Of a stretch of DNA of 64,000 nucleotides, positions 42,586 through 52,861 are shown piece by piece; positions within the stretch are counted from its first letter, which is position 1; each line of letters starts with the position of its first letter. Under the pieces are notes generated by a model. It had not been told where the DNA came from and did not search any database. It worked only from the letters and a program-made list of their open reading frames with translations. The stretch comes from Petrolisthes cinctipes. Its lineage: Eukaryota > Arthropoda > Malacostraca > Decapoda > Porcellanidae. The stretch spans positions 10,001-74,000 of the forward strand of contig JAWQEG010004833.1 in assembly GCA_033782935.1 (NCBI GenBank), given 5' to 3'. The position numbers and the translations under genes were made by a program.

Positions 42586-42990
42586 ATGTACACACACACT
42601 ATGAAGAAAGACTAGCGAAACTAAAATTACCTAAACTAGAAGAAAGATGAAAGAGAGGTGATATGATTATGGTTTACAAATGTGTCACAGAAAAAGAAAA
42701 GATAGATATAGATAACTTATGTCAACAAGGAATACCTACAATGAGAGGACACAGTAAGAAATTAATTAAAAGAAGAGGAGATTAAGATGTACAGAAATAT
42801 AGCTTTCCAAATAGAGTAATAGACGAATGGAACAAATTACCAGAAGAAGTGGTGTGTGTCAAAAACATACATAACTTTAAAGAAAAATATGATAATTGTG
42901 ATTTAAAATACGGGACATTACAAGCTTGACTCAATCCTGTAAAGATACAAATAGGTAAGAACATATTATGTACTGTACACATACACTCAC
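42042..42990 (+). mobile_element. Repeated CR1-like LINE C-terminal fragments with CA microsatellites
   Basis: The segment encoding MRGHSKKLIKRRGDKD and FPNRVIDELNKLPEEVV (the C-terminus of CR1-like ORF2) starts at about 42045 and 42741, with shorter repeats at about 42190 and 42290. Between them a (AC)n array carries six copies of ATTATGTACTGTAC (42385-42560). Confidence 0.7.
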
Positions 42991-43205
42991 ACACACACAA
43001 TTAAACCCAAACACAGTCACTCACTTAGATGGTCAGGTGGCAATCCCTCTCAGCTGGCAACATTGGACACTGGCAACACTGATCTAGGGCTGGTTACCAC
43101 AGTGTTGCCAACTACAGGATAATCGCCCTACATTTTGGACATTTCAACCTCGCGGCAGAATATCAGTGTTGCCAACTATAGGATAATCGCCCTACATTTT
43201 TACAG
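42991..43205. repeat. Local repeats around AGTGTTGCCAACT
   Basis: Two copies of a 42-bp unit with AGGATAATCGCCCTACATTT (43110-43200), preceded by diverged GGCAACACTG motifs. Confidence 0.7.
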
Positions 43206-44530
43206 AATCTGAAAAAAAATGTTGGGGGTACTATCAAATAAACAAAAAAGAAATATGTTATGAAAATATTATTATATAAACATGTTATGAAAGTACTATT
43301 ATATAAACAGAAAAAATTATGTTAAAAAATTATTATATAAACAAAAAATATATATATTAAGAAAGCATTATTATATAAACAGAAAATAAATATGTTAAGA
43401 AAGTATTATTATATAAACAGAAAAGAAATATATATAAAAAGTAATATTAAATACACAGAAAATAAATATGTTAAGAAAATACTGATAAATAAACAGAAAA
43501 TAAATATGTTAAGAAAATACTATTAAATAAAATATCTATTACCCTCAATTATGATATGTATGTATGTTTATGCATTTAAAAAAATAATGTATGAAATCAT
43601 TAGAAAAAATGTAGTTAGGGCGCCCTGTGTTGTTCAGCCAATCAGGTGCCGGCTTTTAAGTGACTAACCCCCCCCCAAAAAAAAAAAAATAAATAAATAA
43701 ATATAAAAAAAGAAGCATAGTTTATCACACACAAAAAAGATAATCACAAAAAAAAAAAAAATAATAATAATAATGATAATAATAATAAGCATAGTTTATC
43801 ACACACACAAATGAAAAGGATAGTTTATCACAAAAAAAAAAATAATAATAATAAGCCTAGTTTATCACACACACAAAAAAGCATAGTTAAAAAAAATTAA
43901 TAATAATAATAATAATTATAAGCCTAGTTTATCACACACACACAAAAAAAGTATAGTTTATCACACACACACAAAAAAGCATAGTTTATCACCAAAAAAG
44001 AAGAAGCATAGTTTAACACAAAAAAAAAGCATAGTTTATCGCACACAAAAAAAGAAACAGTTTATCACCAAAAAAAAAGAAAAAAGAAGCATAGTTTATA
44101 TAAAAAAAGAAAGAAACATAATTTATCACCAAAAGGAAAAAGAAGAAGCATAGTTTATCACAAAAAAAAAATAATTATAATAGGCATCGTTTATCACAAA
44201 AAAAGCAGCATAGTTTATCACCAAAAAAAAAAAAAAAAAAAAAACACACACAAGCAGAGTTTATCACAAATTAAAAAAAAAGAAGTATAGCTTATCACAA
44301 AAAAGAAATAAAAAAAGCATAGTTTATCACCAAAAGAAAAAAGAAGTATAGTTTATTACCATAAGAAATAATAAACAGTATCACACACAAAAAAAAAACC
44401 CAGTTTATCACAAAAAGAAAGAAAGAAAGAAACAGTTTATCACAAAAAAAAAATATATATAAAACGATACAGTTTATCATAAAAAAAATAAAAAATAAAT
44501 CATAGTTTATCACCTAAAAAATAAACAGAA
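43206..44530. repeat. A-rich satellite with AGCATAGTTTATCAC motif
   Basis: 43206-43540: (ATTATTATATAAACAGAAAA)-like units of about 30-45 bp. 43660-44530: more than 20 degenerate units of poly-A or CACACA followed by GCATAGTTTATCAC. Strong A/T strand asymmetry; not coding. Confidence 0.8.
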
Positions 44531-45169
44531 TCATAGTTTTTCAGGTGACAGTAGTAAACACAGAAAATGTGTTGTAACGTAAGTAGACTTCCTCAGACTT
44601 TTTTCCCCGGTCATTTCCTGTACTTTACCACGGTTAGGTCCCGGTAGTTTGCCCAGGTTAGGTCCCAGTAGTCTGATGTGGTTAGGTTAGGTTAGGTTAG
44701 GTTAGGTCAGGCTAATGTCAAAATACCCCAACTGAATATGCCCTATCTTGGAAATGGCGCATTTGTGGAGGAAATGCCATAGAAGAAAATAGTCTTAAAA
44801 TTGTCTAAATAAGTGGGTAATGAAGGTAGAAAACCCATATGCAATAACGGTAATTCTTTCAATATTTACTGGCTAGGTCAGGTTAGGTCAGATTAATTTC
44901 CAAAATATGTTTGTAAAATGGGGCACATCTCTAAAACGGGGCATCTCCCAGAGAAACACCATAGATGAAAAGTGTGTTAGAATGGTCCAAAATAGTGGTT
45001 AATGATACTAAAATATACAATATAGTGAATGAACTACTTCTATACTTTTACCTATAATAATAATAATAATAATAATAATATTATATTACCTTTCATTATC
45101 TTCATCTTCCATGACCTGGTTAGCACCTGACCAATTCTGTTGACATTACATTAGGTTAGGTTAGGTTTA

Positions 45170-45232
<63 letters not shown>

Positions 45233-45454
45233 TGATGATGATGATGATGATAATGATGATGATAATGATGATGATAATGATAATAAAATACTATTGAAGA
45301 AAAGTGTCTTAGAATGTTTTAAATTAGCAAGAAAAAAAAGGTAAAAACTTTGTATTAAAAAACAGTAATAGAATAGATTAAAATAATAATAATAATAATA
45401 ACATATACATACATACATATAGTCTATTTTAACTGATTTACATACCAAAAAAAT

Positions 45455-45526
<72 letters not shown>

Positions 45527-45570
45527 CCAATAAAATAATGGGTACGGTATCTATTGAAAGAATTAATGTT
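44531..45570. repeat. Three diverged copies of a TTAGG-bearing repeat family, with microsatellites
   Basis: Copies near 44590-44870, 44875-45020 and 45285-45330 share CCGGTCATTTCCTGTACTTT, CCCGGTAGTTTGCCCAGGTT or TCTTAGAATGGTCTAAAT. (TAA)n and (ATG)n at 45054-45080 and 45176-45285; (GA)n at 45461-45524. Confidence 0.7.
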
Positions 45571-45574
45571 TTGT

Positions 45575-45975
45575 AGCAGTGTTGCCAGATCCGGCTAGGT
45601 CCCAAAATTTTGCCCCGGTCATTTCCTGTACTTTACCACGGTTATTTCCCAGTAGTTTGCCCATGTTAGGTCCCGGTAGTTTGCCCAGGTTAGGTTAGGT
45701 TAGGTTAGGTTAGGTCAGGTCGGATTAGGTCAGGTCAGGTTTGGTTAGGTCAGGTCAGGTTTGGTTAGGTTAGGTCAGGTTAGGTAAGGTCAGGTTAGGT
45801 AAGGTCAGGTCAGGTCAGGTCAGGTTAGGTCAGGTCAGGTCAGGTTAGGTTAGGTTAGGTTAGGTCAGGTCAGGTCAGGTCAGGTCAGGTAAGGTCAGGT
45901 CAGGTAAGGTCAGGTCAGGTCAGGTTAGGTAAGGTCAGGTTAGGTAAGGTCAGGTCAGGTTAGGTCAGGTAAGGA
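45575..45975. repeat. Arthropod-telomere-like pentamer array (TTAGG/TCAGG/TAAGG)
   Basis: After GCAGTGTTGCCAGATCCGGC and CCCGGTAGTTTGCCCAGG, about 57 pentamers of the form T(T/C/A)AGG run from 45686 to 45972, mixed without clear higher order. It is an internal, degenerate array, not a chromosome end. Confidence 0.85.
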
Positions 45976-46228
45976 TATGAATTGGTTGGCTCTATCTTTG
46001 TTTCAATTATTAATGAGTTTGAAATATAGTTGAATGGTGGTAAGTTGTATAAAGCAAATATAAGAACCTAAGAAGTATAAGACTGACTCTGGAGAAAAAA
46101 GTGTCTACAGCAACAAGAAGTGGACTAAAACAAAGGAAGAAGTTACCATCCCAGGATCAGCTGATTAATGAAACATGACTGAAGGAGGAAGGGGATAACA
46201 GATGTAAACAAGTAGAGGAGGAAGCTCA

Positions 46229-47006
46229 AGGTTTGTCCAGACTGCAACAACTCTGATGCTGCATTTTGGTGTGGTCTTTGTGAATTCTGGCATCATATTA
46301 AGTGTGAAGGAGTATCAAGGGAAGTACTGTATATATAAATTTTTAAACAGGAGTGATGCTAGTAAACTACACTGGTATTACAATAAGTGTGATAATGTTG
46401 CTGTCAAGGTCCTGAGTCACATTTACAAAGCTGGAAAAGAGACAAGATGTAGTGGAAACAAAGATGAAAAACCTAGAAAAGGAGACAACTGCCAAGCTTC
46501 TTGTTTTTGAGAATGAGATAGCAGTAGTAAAGGGCAGAATTAGCACAGAAATGGATGAAGTGAAAGAGAAATTGGAAGTACAAAAGGTGTTGGAACTAGG
46601 AAAGTTGGATAAGTTTCAAGAGGTTCAGAAGGATATTAATGATATAAAAGGTAAATTACTTGAAGAAGTTAAGGAGAAAGTTTGCATTGAGGTGAAGAAT
46701 GATTTAGTATAATCCTGCAAAGATGTTGTGAAGGAGGAGACCCAAAATATTTGCAACTCACATAGTGCTACAAAAGTAAGCAAAAGTGTGATTGCAGAGG
46801 AGACAGTGGAACAAGTGAAGGATATGTTACACAGAGAGAATAATATAGTACTGCACAGAATGCCGGAAGAAATGATAAGTGGATTTAACATGGAGGAGAG
46901 AGAAGACAAGATGAGACATGATAAACTAATGTTTAAAGAGATTTGTGGAGAGCTGAACCTAAATTGTTTTGATAGTGAAGATGAGGATCATGAGAAACTT
47001 GTATAA
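46229..47006 (+). pseudogene. CR1-like ORF1 with PHD-type finger and coiled coil
   Basis: VCPDCNNSDAAFWCGLCEFW and HHIKCEGVSRE give a C-x2-C, C-x2-C, H-H-x2-C finger of PHD type. After a frameshift come LNRSDASKLHWYYNKCDN and a coiled coil rich in Glu and Lys (EVQKDINDIKGKLLEEVKEK). A TAG at 46711 and a later one at 47004 end the frames. The start is not visible: there is a stop shortly before the finger. Confidence 0.65.
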
Positions 47007-47517
47007 ACTAAAGAATGTTAAGGAACTTTTATTCAGGAATGTGTCAGTGTATCATGATGTGACGAGAGAGGAACGGGAATAAGAAAAGGAACTAAGGAAA
47101 CAGGCCAAAGAGAAGAGTGAGGAGGAGAAGGATGTGGTAAGAGGGAAGCCATGTAAGCGGTATCTACTGTGTGTAAAGAGAAACCAAGAGGAAAATATCC
47201 AGTAAAGATGAGGCAGAATGGAGAAAAGATTAAGTCTCAAAATAAGATACATGTGATGTTTAGTAATGTTGATACTTTTACATGTGACAACTTGAGGTAA
47301 GAATAGGATATATGAGAGTGAAACCCCATGTGATAATAATACTGGAGGTGAAGCCAAAGAACTATAGATATGAAAAGAGTATTGTAGAGTTTAATATCAA
47401 GGGATACAAATTATTAGGAAAAAATATATCTGAAGAAAGCTGTGGGAGAGGTTTGTTGATGTATGTGAAACATGGGGTGTCCTATAGTATTGAGGAAGGT
47501 GGTGATTTATGTGAATA

Positions 47518-47815
47518 TAGGCAATTCTCATTTTACACTGGCATTATGTATGAGAAATAGTGTGTGTGTAATGAATGTATGTACTGTATACACTTATTGT
47601 ACACTATATTACACACCCAATATACAAGTGTACTGTACAATGAGGGTTTTCTGTACACAGTTTCATTACACACATTACATTACACACCCAATATACAAGT
47701 GTACTGTACAATGAGGGTTTTCTGTACACAGTTTCATTACACACATTACATTACACACCCAATATACAAGTGTACTGTACAATGAGGGTTTTCTGTACAC
47801 AATTTCATTCATAAA
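47518..47815. repeat. MITE of the CAGTTAA..TCTCATTTTACA family, three internal units
   Basis: In the opposite orientation to the copy at 49873-50247. The inner 77-bp unit (AATGAGGGTTTTCTGTACAC) occurs three times. One end is lost. Confidence 0.75.
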
Positions 47816-48091
47816 AGTGAATATAAAAGGTACAGAGGACTTATTGCTCACAGCTGTATACAGGAGTCCAAATAGCACCACTGAGAATAACAACAGGTTA
47901 TTGGATCTACAACAAGAAATAGGTGAACAAAGAACGAAACACAAAATAGATATAGGCGATTTTAATTTGCCTAACATAAACTGGACAACAGGCACAGCAT
48001 CTAGCGGAGACCAATACAGTCAGAGTTTTATAGAAAAAATAAGAGATTGTTTCTTTGTGCAACATAACAAGATGTAGAGGGAGTGAAAAGT

Positions 48092-48290
48092 GGATTTTTT
48101 TTTTTTTTTTTTTTTCTATACCTCAACCTCGGGGCTGTAGGGTGTCAGTAGCCCGTGACTCTTGTGAGGCCCCGAGATTATTGGGTGTCGCACTAGATGA
48201 GACAATGGAGCTTCATGGTGGTGATGTTGGTACCATAGCTTCTCTTCTGTCCCACTAGATGACCCACACCTTATTTATACACGTCACTTG
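48092..48290 (-). repeat. A-tailed short retroelement
   Basis: Second copy of the element at 7442-7620; the plus strand starts with about 21 T. It sits between the codons for GS and VFTDD of the endonuclease. Confidence 0.7.
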
Positions 48291-49071
48291 TGTTTACTGA
48301 CGATGACGTAAGAGTAGAGGGGATTGAAGTAGACAGCCCCCTCGGAAAAAGTGATCATGCCTGCATAACTTTTCATTGTGATATAGAACCACAGATAAGG
48401 AAGACAAAGAAGAAGGTGTATTTATATGAAAGAGGAAATTATTTAGAAATGAAGGAGAAACTAAATATAGACTGGAAAGACCACTTGAATACTGAAGACA
48501 TCGATGACATGTGGAATAGATTTATAACTAAATTGTAGGAAGTTATCAGTGATTGTATACCATGCAGAATGTTTAAGGAAAGGGAATCAAGGAAAACCTT
48601 AAACAGTGAATTTACCCATGAATAGGAAACTGAGGGCAAAGATTAAGAAAAAGCAAAGGAACGATTGAGGAAAATGGCAGAAAGAAATAACAGACAGTGG
48701 GAATAGGGAATATCAGAGAGTGCAATGTTGAGTACAGACATTTAAATAACCAAGTAAGGAAAGAAACTAGGAGAGAAGTTAAAGCAAAGGAACAAACAAT
48801 ACCACAAAATGTAAAAAGCAATCCAAAGATATTCTGGAAGTACGTTAACTCTAAGACGAAGACAGTATCTGGGATCACAGAATTATATATGGGAGGTGAC
48901 AAAAATAACAACACAATGAGTGACAAGGAGAAGGCACAAGAGTTAGCACAGTTTTTTTTCATCAGTATTTATGAACGAACCGCAAGGAGCTGTGCCAGAA
49001 TTGAAAGTGAGACAAGAAAAACCATTGTCAATTATGGAAATATCAAGGGAAGATAATATATAATAATAATT

Positions 49072-49321
49072 GAAGCGTCTATTTGCATAACGGGATAAAC
49101 ACCACCTCTGGTGAAATTGAAATGGTACTGTCTTCCCCCCCTAGTAAACATCTACAATTTATGTGGTGAAGTCCATATCCCCTTTTGGAGTTTCTAATAA
49201 GGCTTAAAATGAAGTATAAATAGAGAGATTATAACCTTTTGTACACAGATGTTAAACTTTAAACCCATTTTTCTCAAAACTTGAATTGTGTCGCTTATCT
49301 CATTATGTAAATAGACGCCTC
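49072..49321. repeat. 250-bp MITE with about 28-bp inverted ends
   Basis: GAAGCGTCTATTTGCATAAC at the left and the complement of GAGGCGTCTATTTACATAAT at the right. Target duplication not clear. Confidence 0.65.
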
Positions 49322-49548
49322 GTATACTGAAAACACTGAAAAAGTTAAAGCGTAATAAATCCCCCGGACCAGACACACTCCACCTAAGAGTTATATTGGA
49401 AGTTGCTGAGGTGCTGGTGGAACCACTGTGGATTATTTTTAACAACTCTTTGGAAAGATATCAAGTTCCCCAGGAGTGGAAAACAGCAAATATTACTGCA
49501 ATATTTAAAAAGGGGAGATATAAGAGTGACCCCAGTAACTACAGACCA

Positions 49549-49677
49549 CAACCACACTCACCAACAACACAACATACACACTCTGAGGGCACTGTGGGAA
49601 AGCCCGGTTCAGGCCATGACCTTCCTCAGGAGCTCAGGGGGGCTGCTCGGCCAGACACCTTGAGGAACTTCAACAAC
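49549..49677 (+). mobile_element. 129-bp 3' end of the 2A-bearing LINE family
   Basis: Matches 34960-35090. AACTACAGACCA is perfectly duplicated on both sides (49537-49548, 49678-49689). It begins at the CACAACCACACTCACC segment, so it is extremely 5'-truncated. Confidence 0.9.
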
Positions 49678-49872
49678 AACTACAGACCAGTATCATAAAG
49701 CACATGTCAGGTAACAACTTGTTCAGCAAAAAACAGTATGGTTTCTTACCAGGGAGGTCAACAGTATTGCAGCTGATATAAGTATTGATAAGTGGACTGA
49801 GTCTATAGATAGAGGATGGGTAGTGGATGTGGCTTATTGTGATCTAAGGAAAGCATTTGATACAGTCCCCCA

Positions 49873-50247
49873 CAGTTAATTCTCATTTTACACTTGTATA
49901 TTGGGTGTGTAATGAAACTGTGTACAAAAAACCCTCATTGTACAGTACACTTGTATATTGGATGTGTAATGTAGTGTGTGTAATGAAACTGTGTACAGAA
50001 AACCCTCATTGTACAGTACACTGGTATTATGGGTGTGTAATGAAACTGTGTACAGAAAACCCTCATTGTACAGTACACTGGTATTATGGGTGTGTAATGA
50101 AACTGTGTACAGAAAACCCTCATTGTACAGTACACTGGTATTATGGGTGTTTAATTAATATAGTGTACAATAAGTGTTTACAGTACATACATTCATTACA
50201 CACACTATTTCACATACATCATCCCAGTGTAAAATGAGAATTAACTG
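49873..50247. repeat. MITE with four internal units (375 bp)
   Basis: Ends CAGTTAATTCTCATTTTACA and reverse complement. The unit AAACTGTGTACAGAAAACCC is present four times. No TA duplication: the left flank is CR1 copy A and the right flank is CR1 copy B. Confidence 0.75.
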
Positions 50248-50620
50248 AACTTGCCAATGAACAGGAAGCTATGGAACAAGATAAAGAGGAAGCAAAGATT
50301 ATGGGAACAAATGAACAAACTTGAAAATTCTGAAAACTATATGGAGAAGAGTCAGTATGCTGAAATCAGTAAAGAATATAGGAGAGTAGAGTTAACAATC
50401 AGGTGAGAAGAGAAACAAGAAAAGCAGTGAAGAACAAGGAACTGGAAGTTGCTACACTTGTAAAAGAAAACCCGAAGGTTTTTTGGAAATATGTTCAGTC
50501 AAAAATTAACACCAAAGGCATGATATCAGAATTGTATACAGACCACAATAAAGCAGTAAAGCAGAGACCACAGTAAGTGACAGAGAAAAAGCAAAGGTTC
50601 TCTCTAGACAATTTGCCAAT

Positions 50621-51257
50621 GTGTTTGTCACTGAATCTGATGGAGACTCTCCAAGGGGAAGAGTGCAGGTAGTACCACCTCTGCAAAGTCTTAACATTAC
50701 CAAGGAGAAAATTCAGAAGGTAATACAGAAAATGAAGAAGGATAAATCACCAGGACCAGATGGGATACACCCAAGGATAGTGAAGGAGATAATGAAGGAG
50801 ATCTTAGAGCCACTGGTTATTCTCTTTGAATGCTCGTTCAGCACACAGCAATTGCCCACTGATTGGAAGATTGCAAATATCACAGCAATATTTAAAAAAG
50901 GTGATAAAAGGGACCCAGGAAATGATAGACCTGTGAGTCTGACAAACATTATATGTAAATGTATGGAGACACTAATTAGAGAGGAGATGATGGCTCACTT
51001 GAGGAAATACAACTTGCTCAGTGATAAACAGTACGGCTTTATACCAGGGAGATCTACTGTATTACAACTTATAAAGGTGTTGGATGAGTGGACGAAGGCT
51101 TTAGATCAAGGGAATTCTGTACATGTAATTTATTGTGATTTTATGAAGGCTTTTGATAGAGTTCCACATAAAAGGTTATTGGAAAAGATCTCCTGCTGTG
51201 GTATAGAAGGCAATTATTTGGACTGGATTAAGGCATTCTTAGGTAATAGAAATCAAA
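50621..51257 (+). pseudogene. CR1-like RT, first half (copy B)
   Basis: KMKKDKSPGPDGIHPRIVKE, QQLPTDWKIANITAIFKKGD, RPVSLTNIICKCMETLI, KQYGFIPGRSTVLQLIKVLD and VIYCDFMKAFDRVPHKRLLE (first Asp). The frame is open throughout; the linker before 50621 has frame breaks. It ends at LGNRNQR, where the other LINE starts. Confidence 0.82.
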
Positions 51258-51280
51258 GAGCCCTACATGGAGTAGGGCTC

Positions 51281-52861
51281 ATCAGTCTAGAATAGGTGCT
51301 GTGGAAATGAGTTACTTGAGAGGAACATGTGGACTTACTAGGTGGGATGGAGAAAGTAATGAGTGTGTATATGAGAGGTGTGGTATGAGTGAGAAGGCAA
51401 TTGGCATTGAGTGTGGAGTGGTTGAGAGAGTGAAACGTAATACATTGAGATGGTTTGGACATGTACAGTGGGATCTCGCATCTAGTGAGTAATTGGTGCC
51501 AAAAAAACGGCGCTAGATGTGAATTCGCTAGATGCGAATACATAAACTAATGAGGAAAATTATAATAGGTGAGGTGAAAATTGCCGATCTTCATTTTATT
51601 TACTTTATTTTCGCGTATAACATTTTAATTTCCATTTAAATAAACACAAAGTGATGCACAATATATAACAAAGAAAAAATTATGAGTGGTATTGTAATTT
51701 GAGTGATAAAGTGTGTAAGTGTGACGAATGTCCATTTGGTGGAGGGATGGACGGACTGGCAGCCACCTCATCACTCAAGCAACCTCTCCCTTCCCCTCCC
51801 CTCCTCCCTTGTCCATGTTACCACCACCACCCTCGCCCTCCTCACCACTGTTCACGCTCTCTCGCCTGCCAAATGGGAATTTTTTTTTTTAATTTATTAT
51901 CTATATTTTATATACTTTTGTCTATGATATCGCATAATTTTCATTATGTTGTACACAAAGTGATACACAACATGAATTCAAGAAGAAATAATTAAATACA
52001 GGATTCACTATTTACTCGTGAGTAATGAATGAAGTGACGAACTGCTGGTATCTGAGGCGAAGGGACAGGCTAGTGCAGCGTGCCACAGCCTCCCTCCTCA
52101 CTTGTCTCCCGCTCACCACCACTCTCTCCCGCCTCTCTTGATGCTTGAATTAATTTTGTAATTCTTTCATCTGCATTCTCCTCCTCACGCTTAAGGTCGG
52201 AGCGGGTCAAGAGAGGTCTCGCACGTGCTCGACAAAGACGGAGACTGAGTTTTTAAATTGGGGAAGGACTAGGAGTGGCCGACTGGCCGCGTGGGTGGTG
52301 ACGTGACGTCACACGATAAACAAAATACAGGTAGCCGCCGTGGCGGTAAATCTGCCGCCCTCGAATTTATTATTATTATTTTTTAATTTTCTTACATATT
52401 TATTTCGCCAGATGGGAATTTTGTTCGCTAGAAACGAATATGGGTAGAGGTTGTATGGTGTCGCCAGATACGAATTCGCAAGTTGAGAACTCGCTAGATG
52501 CGAGATCCCACTGTAGAGAGAATGTAAAGTGAGGAGTTTGTAAAGAAGGTCTATGGAAGTGAAGTTGTGGCACCTGGTGTGAGAGGCAGACCTCCGGTTA
52601 GATGGCAGAACAGAGTGGAAGAGTATGTAAAGGAGAGAAACATGAGGGGCAGAGGAGGGCTTGAACAAGTAAGGAGGGAGTGTTGGAACAGAGTGGAAGA
52701 GTATGTAAAGGAGAGAAACGTGAGAAGCAGAGTAGGGCTTGAACAAGTAAGGAGGGAGTGTTGGAACAGAGAGAACTGGAGGCACTTCTGCCGTGGCCAC
52801 CCCCTTGGGGGGAGTTCATGGAGGCAACGAGGCATCAGAGCTATAGATAGATACATAGAAT
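51281..52861 (+). mobile_element. RTE-like LINE 3' fragment, split by a DNA transposon
   Basis: EMSYLRGTCGLTRWDGESNE and KRNTLRWFGHVQ (C-terminal region), then after the insertion GVRGRPPVRWQNRVEEYVKE and HFCRGHPLGGSSWRQRGIRA. A 78-bp tandem duplication (52612-52767) repeats RVEEYVKERN. The tail is ATAGATAGATACATAG-like. The same 3' end, reversed, is at 37886-38074. Confidence 0.7.
51466..52513. mobile_element. 1048-bp pogo/Tigger-type non-autonomous DNA transposon
   Basis: Ends CAGTGGGATCTCGCATCTAG and exact reverse complement, with TA on each side (51464-51465, 52514-52515). Subterminal copies of CGCTAGATGCGAAT occur near both ends. A C-rich and CpG-rich interior with no transposase. Confidence 0.82.

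Larger units (their letters stand above)
47290..48538 (+). pseudogene. CR1-like endonuclease, interrupted twice
   Basis: KPHVIIILEVKPKNYRYEKS (catalytic Glu), ESCGRGLLMYVKHGVSYSI, MITE, then LLLTAVYRSPNSTTENNN, IDIGDFNLPNINW (Asp/Asn), A-tailed insertion, then VFTDDDVRVEGIEVDSPLGK and SDHACITFHCD (Ser-Asp-His). The order and motifs are those of APE-type endonucleases. Confidence 0.75.
48539..49868 (+). pseudogene. CR1-like linker and first half of RT (copy A)
   Basis: Linker: PKIFWKYVNSKTKTVSGITE and SDKEKAQELAQFF. After a MITE, NKSPGPDTLHLRVILEVAEV, RYQVPQEWKTANITAIFKKG and SNYRP. After the small LINE insertion, KQYGFLPGRSTVLQL and VDVAYCDLRKAFDTVPH (first catalytic Asp). Frame breaks are frequent. 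Confidence 0.75.
46220..49870 (+). mobile_element. CR1-like LINE copy A, broken by at least four insertions
   Basis: ORF1, endonuclease and part of RT can be followed through 47005, 48540 and 49868. It is interrupted by a MITE (47518-47815), an A-tailed element (48092-48288), a MITE (49072-49321) and a LINE end (49549-49677). It stops at DLRKAFDTVPH, next to another MITE. Confidence 0.75.

Noticed and set aside
42259..42650. Thr/His/Tyr-rich frames
   Set aside because: They are translations of a CA array with ATTATGTACTGTAC units.
45686..45975. A chromosome end
   Set aside because: The pentamers are mixed and degenerate, flanked by unique and transposon sequence on both sides, and linked to a dispersed repeat family.
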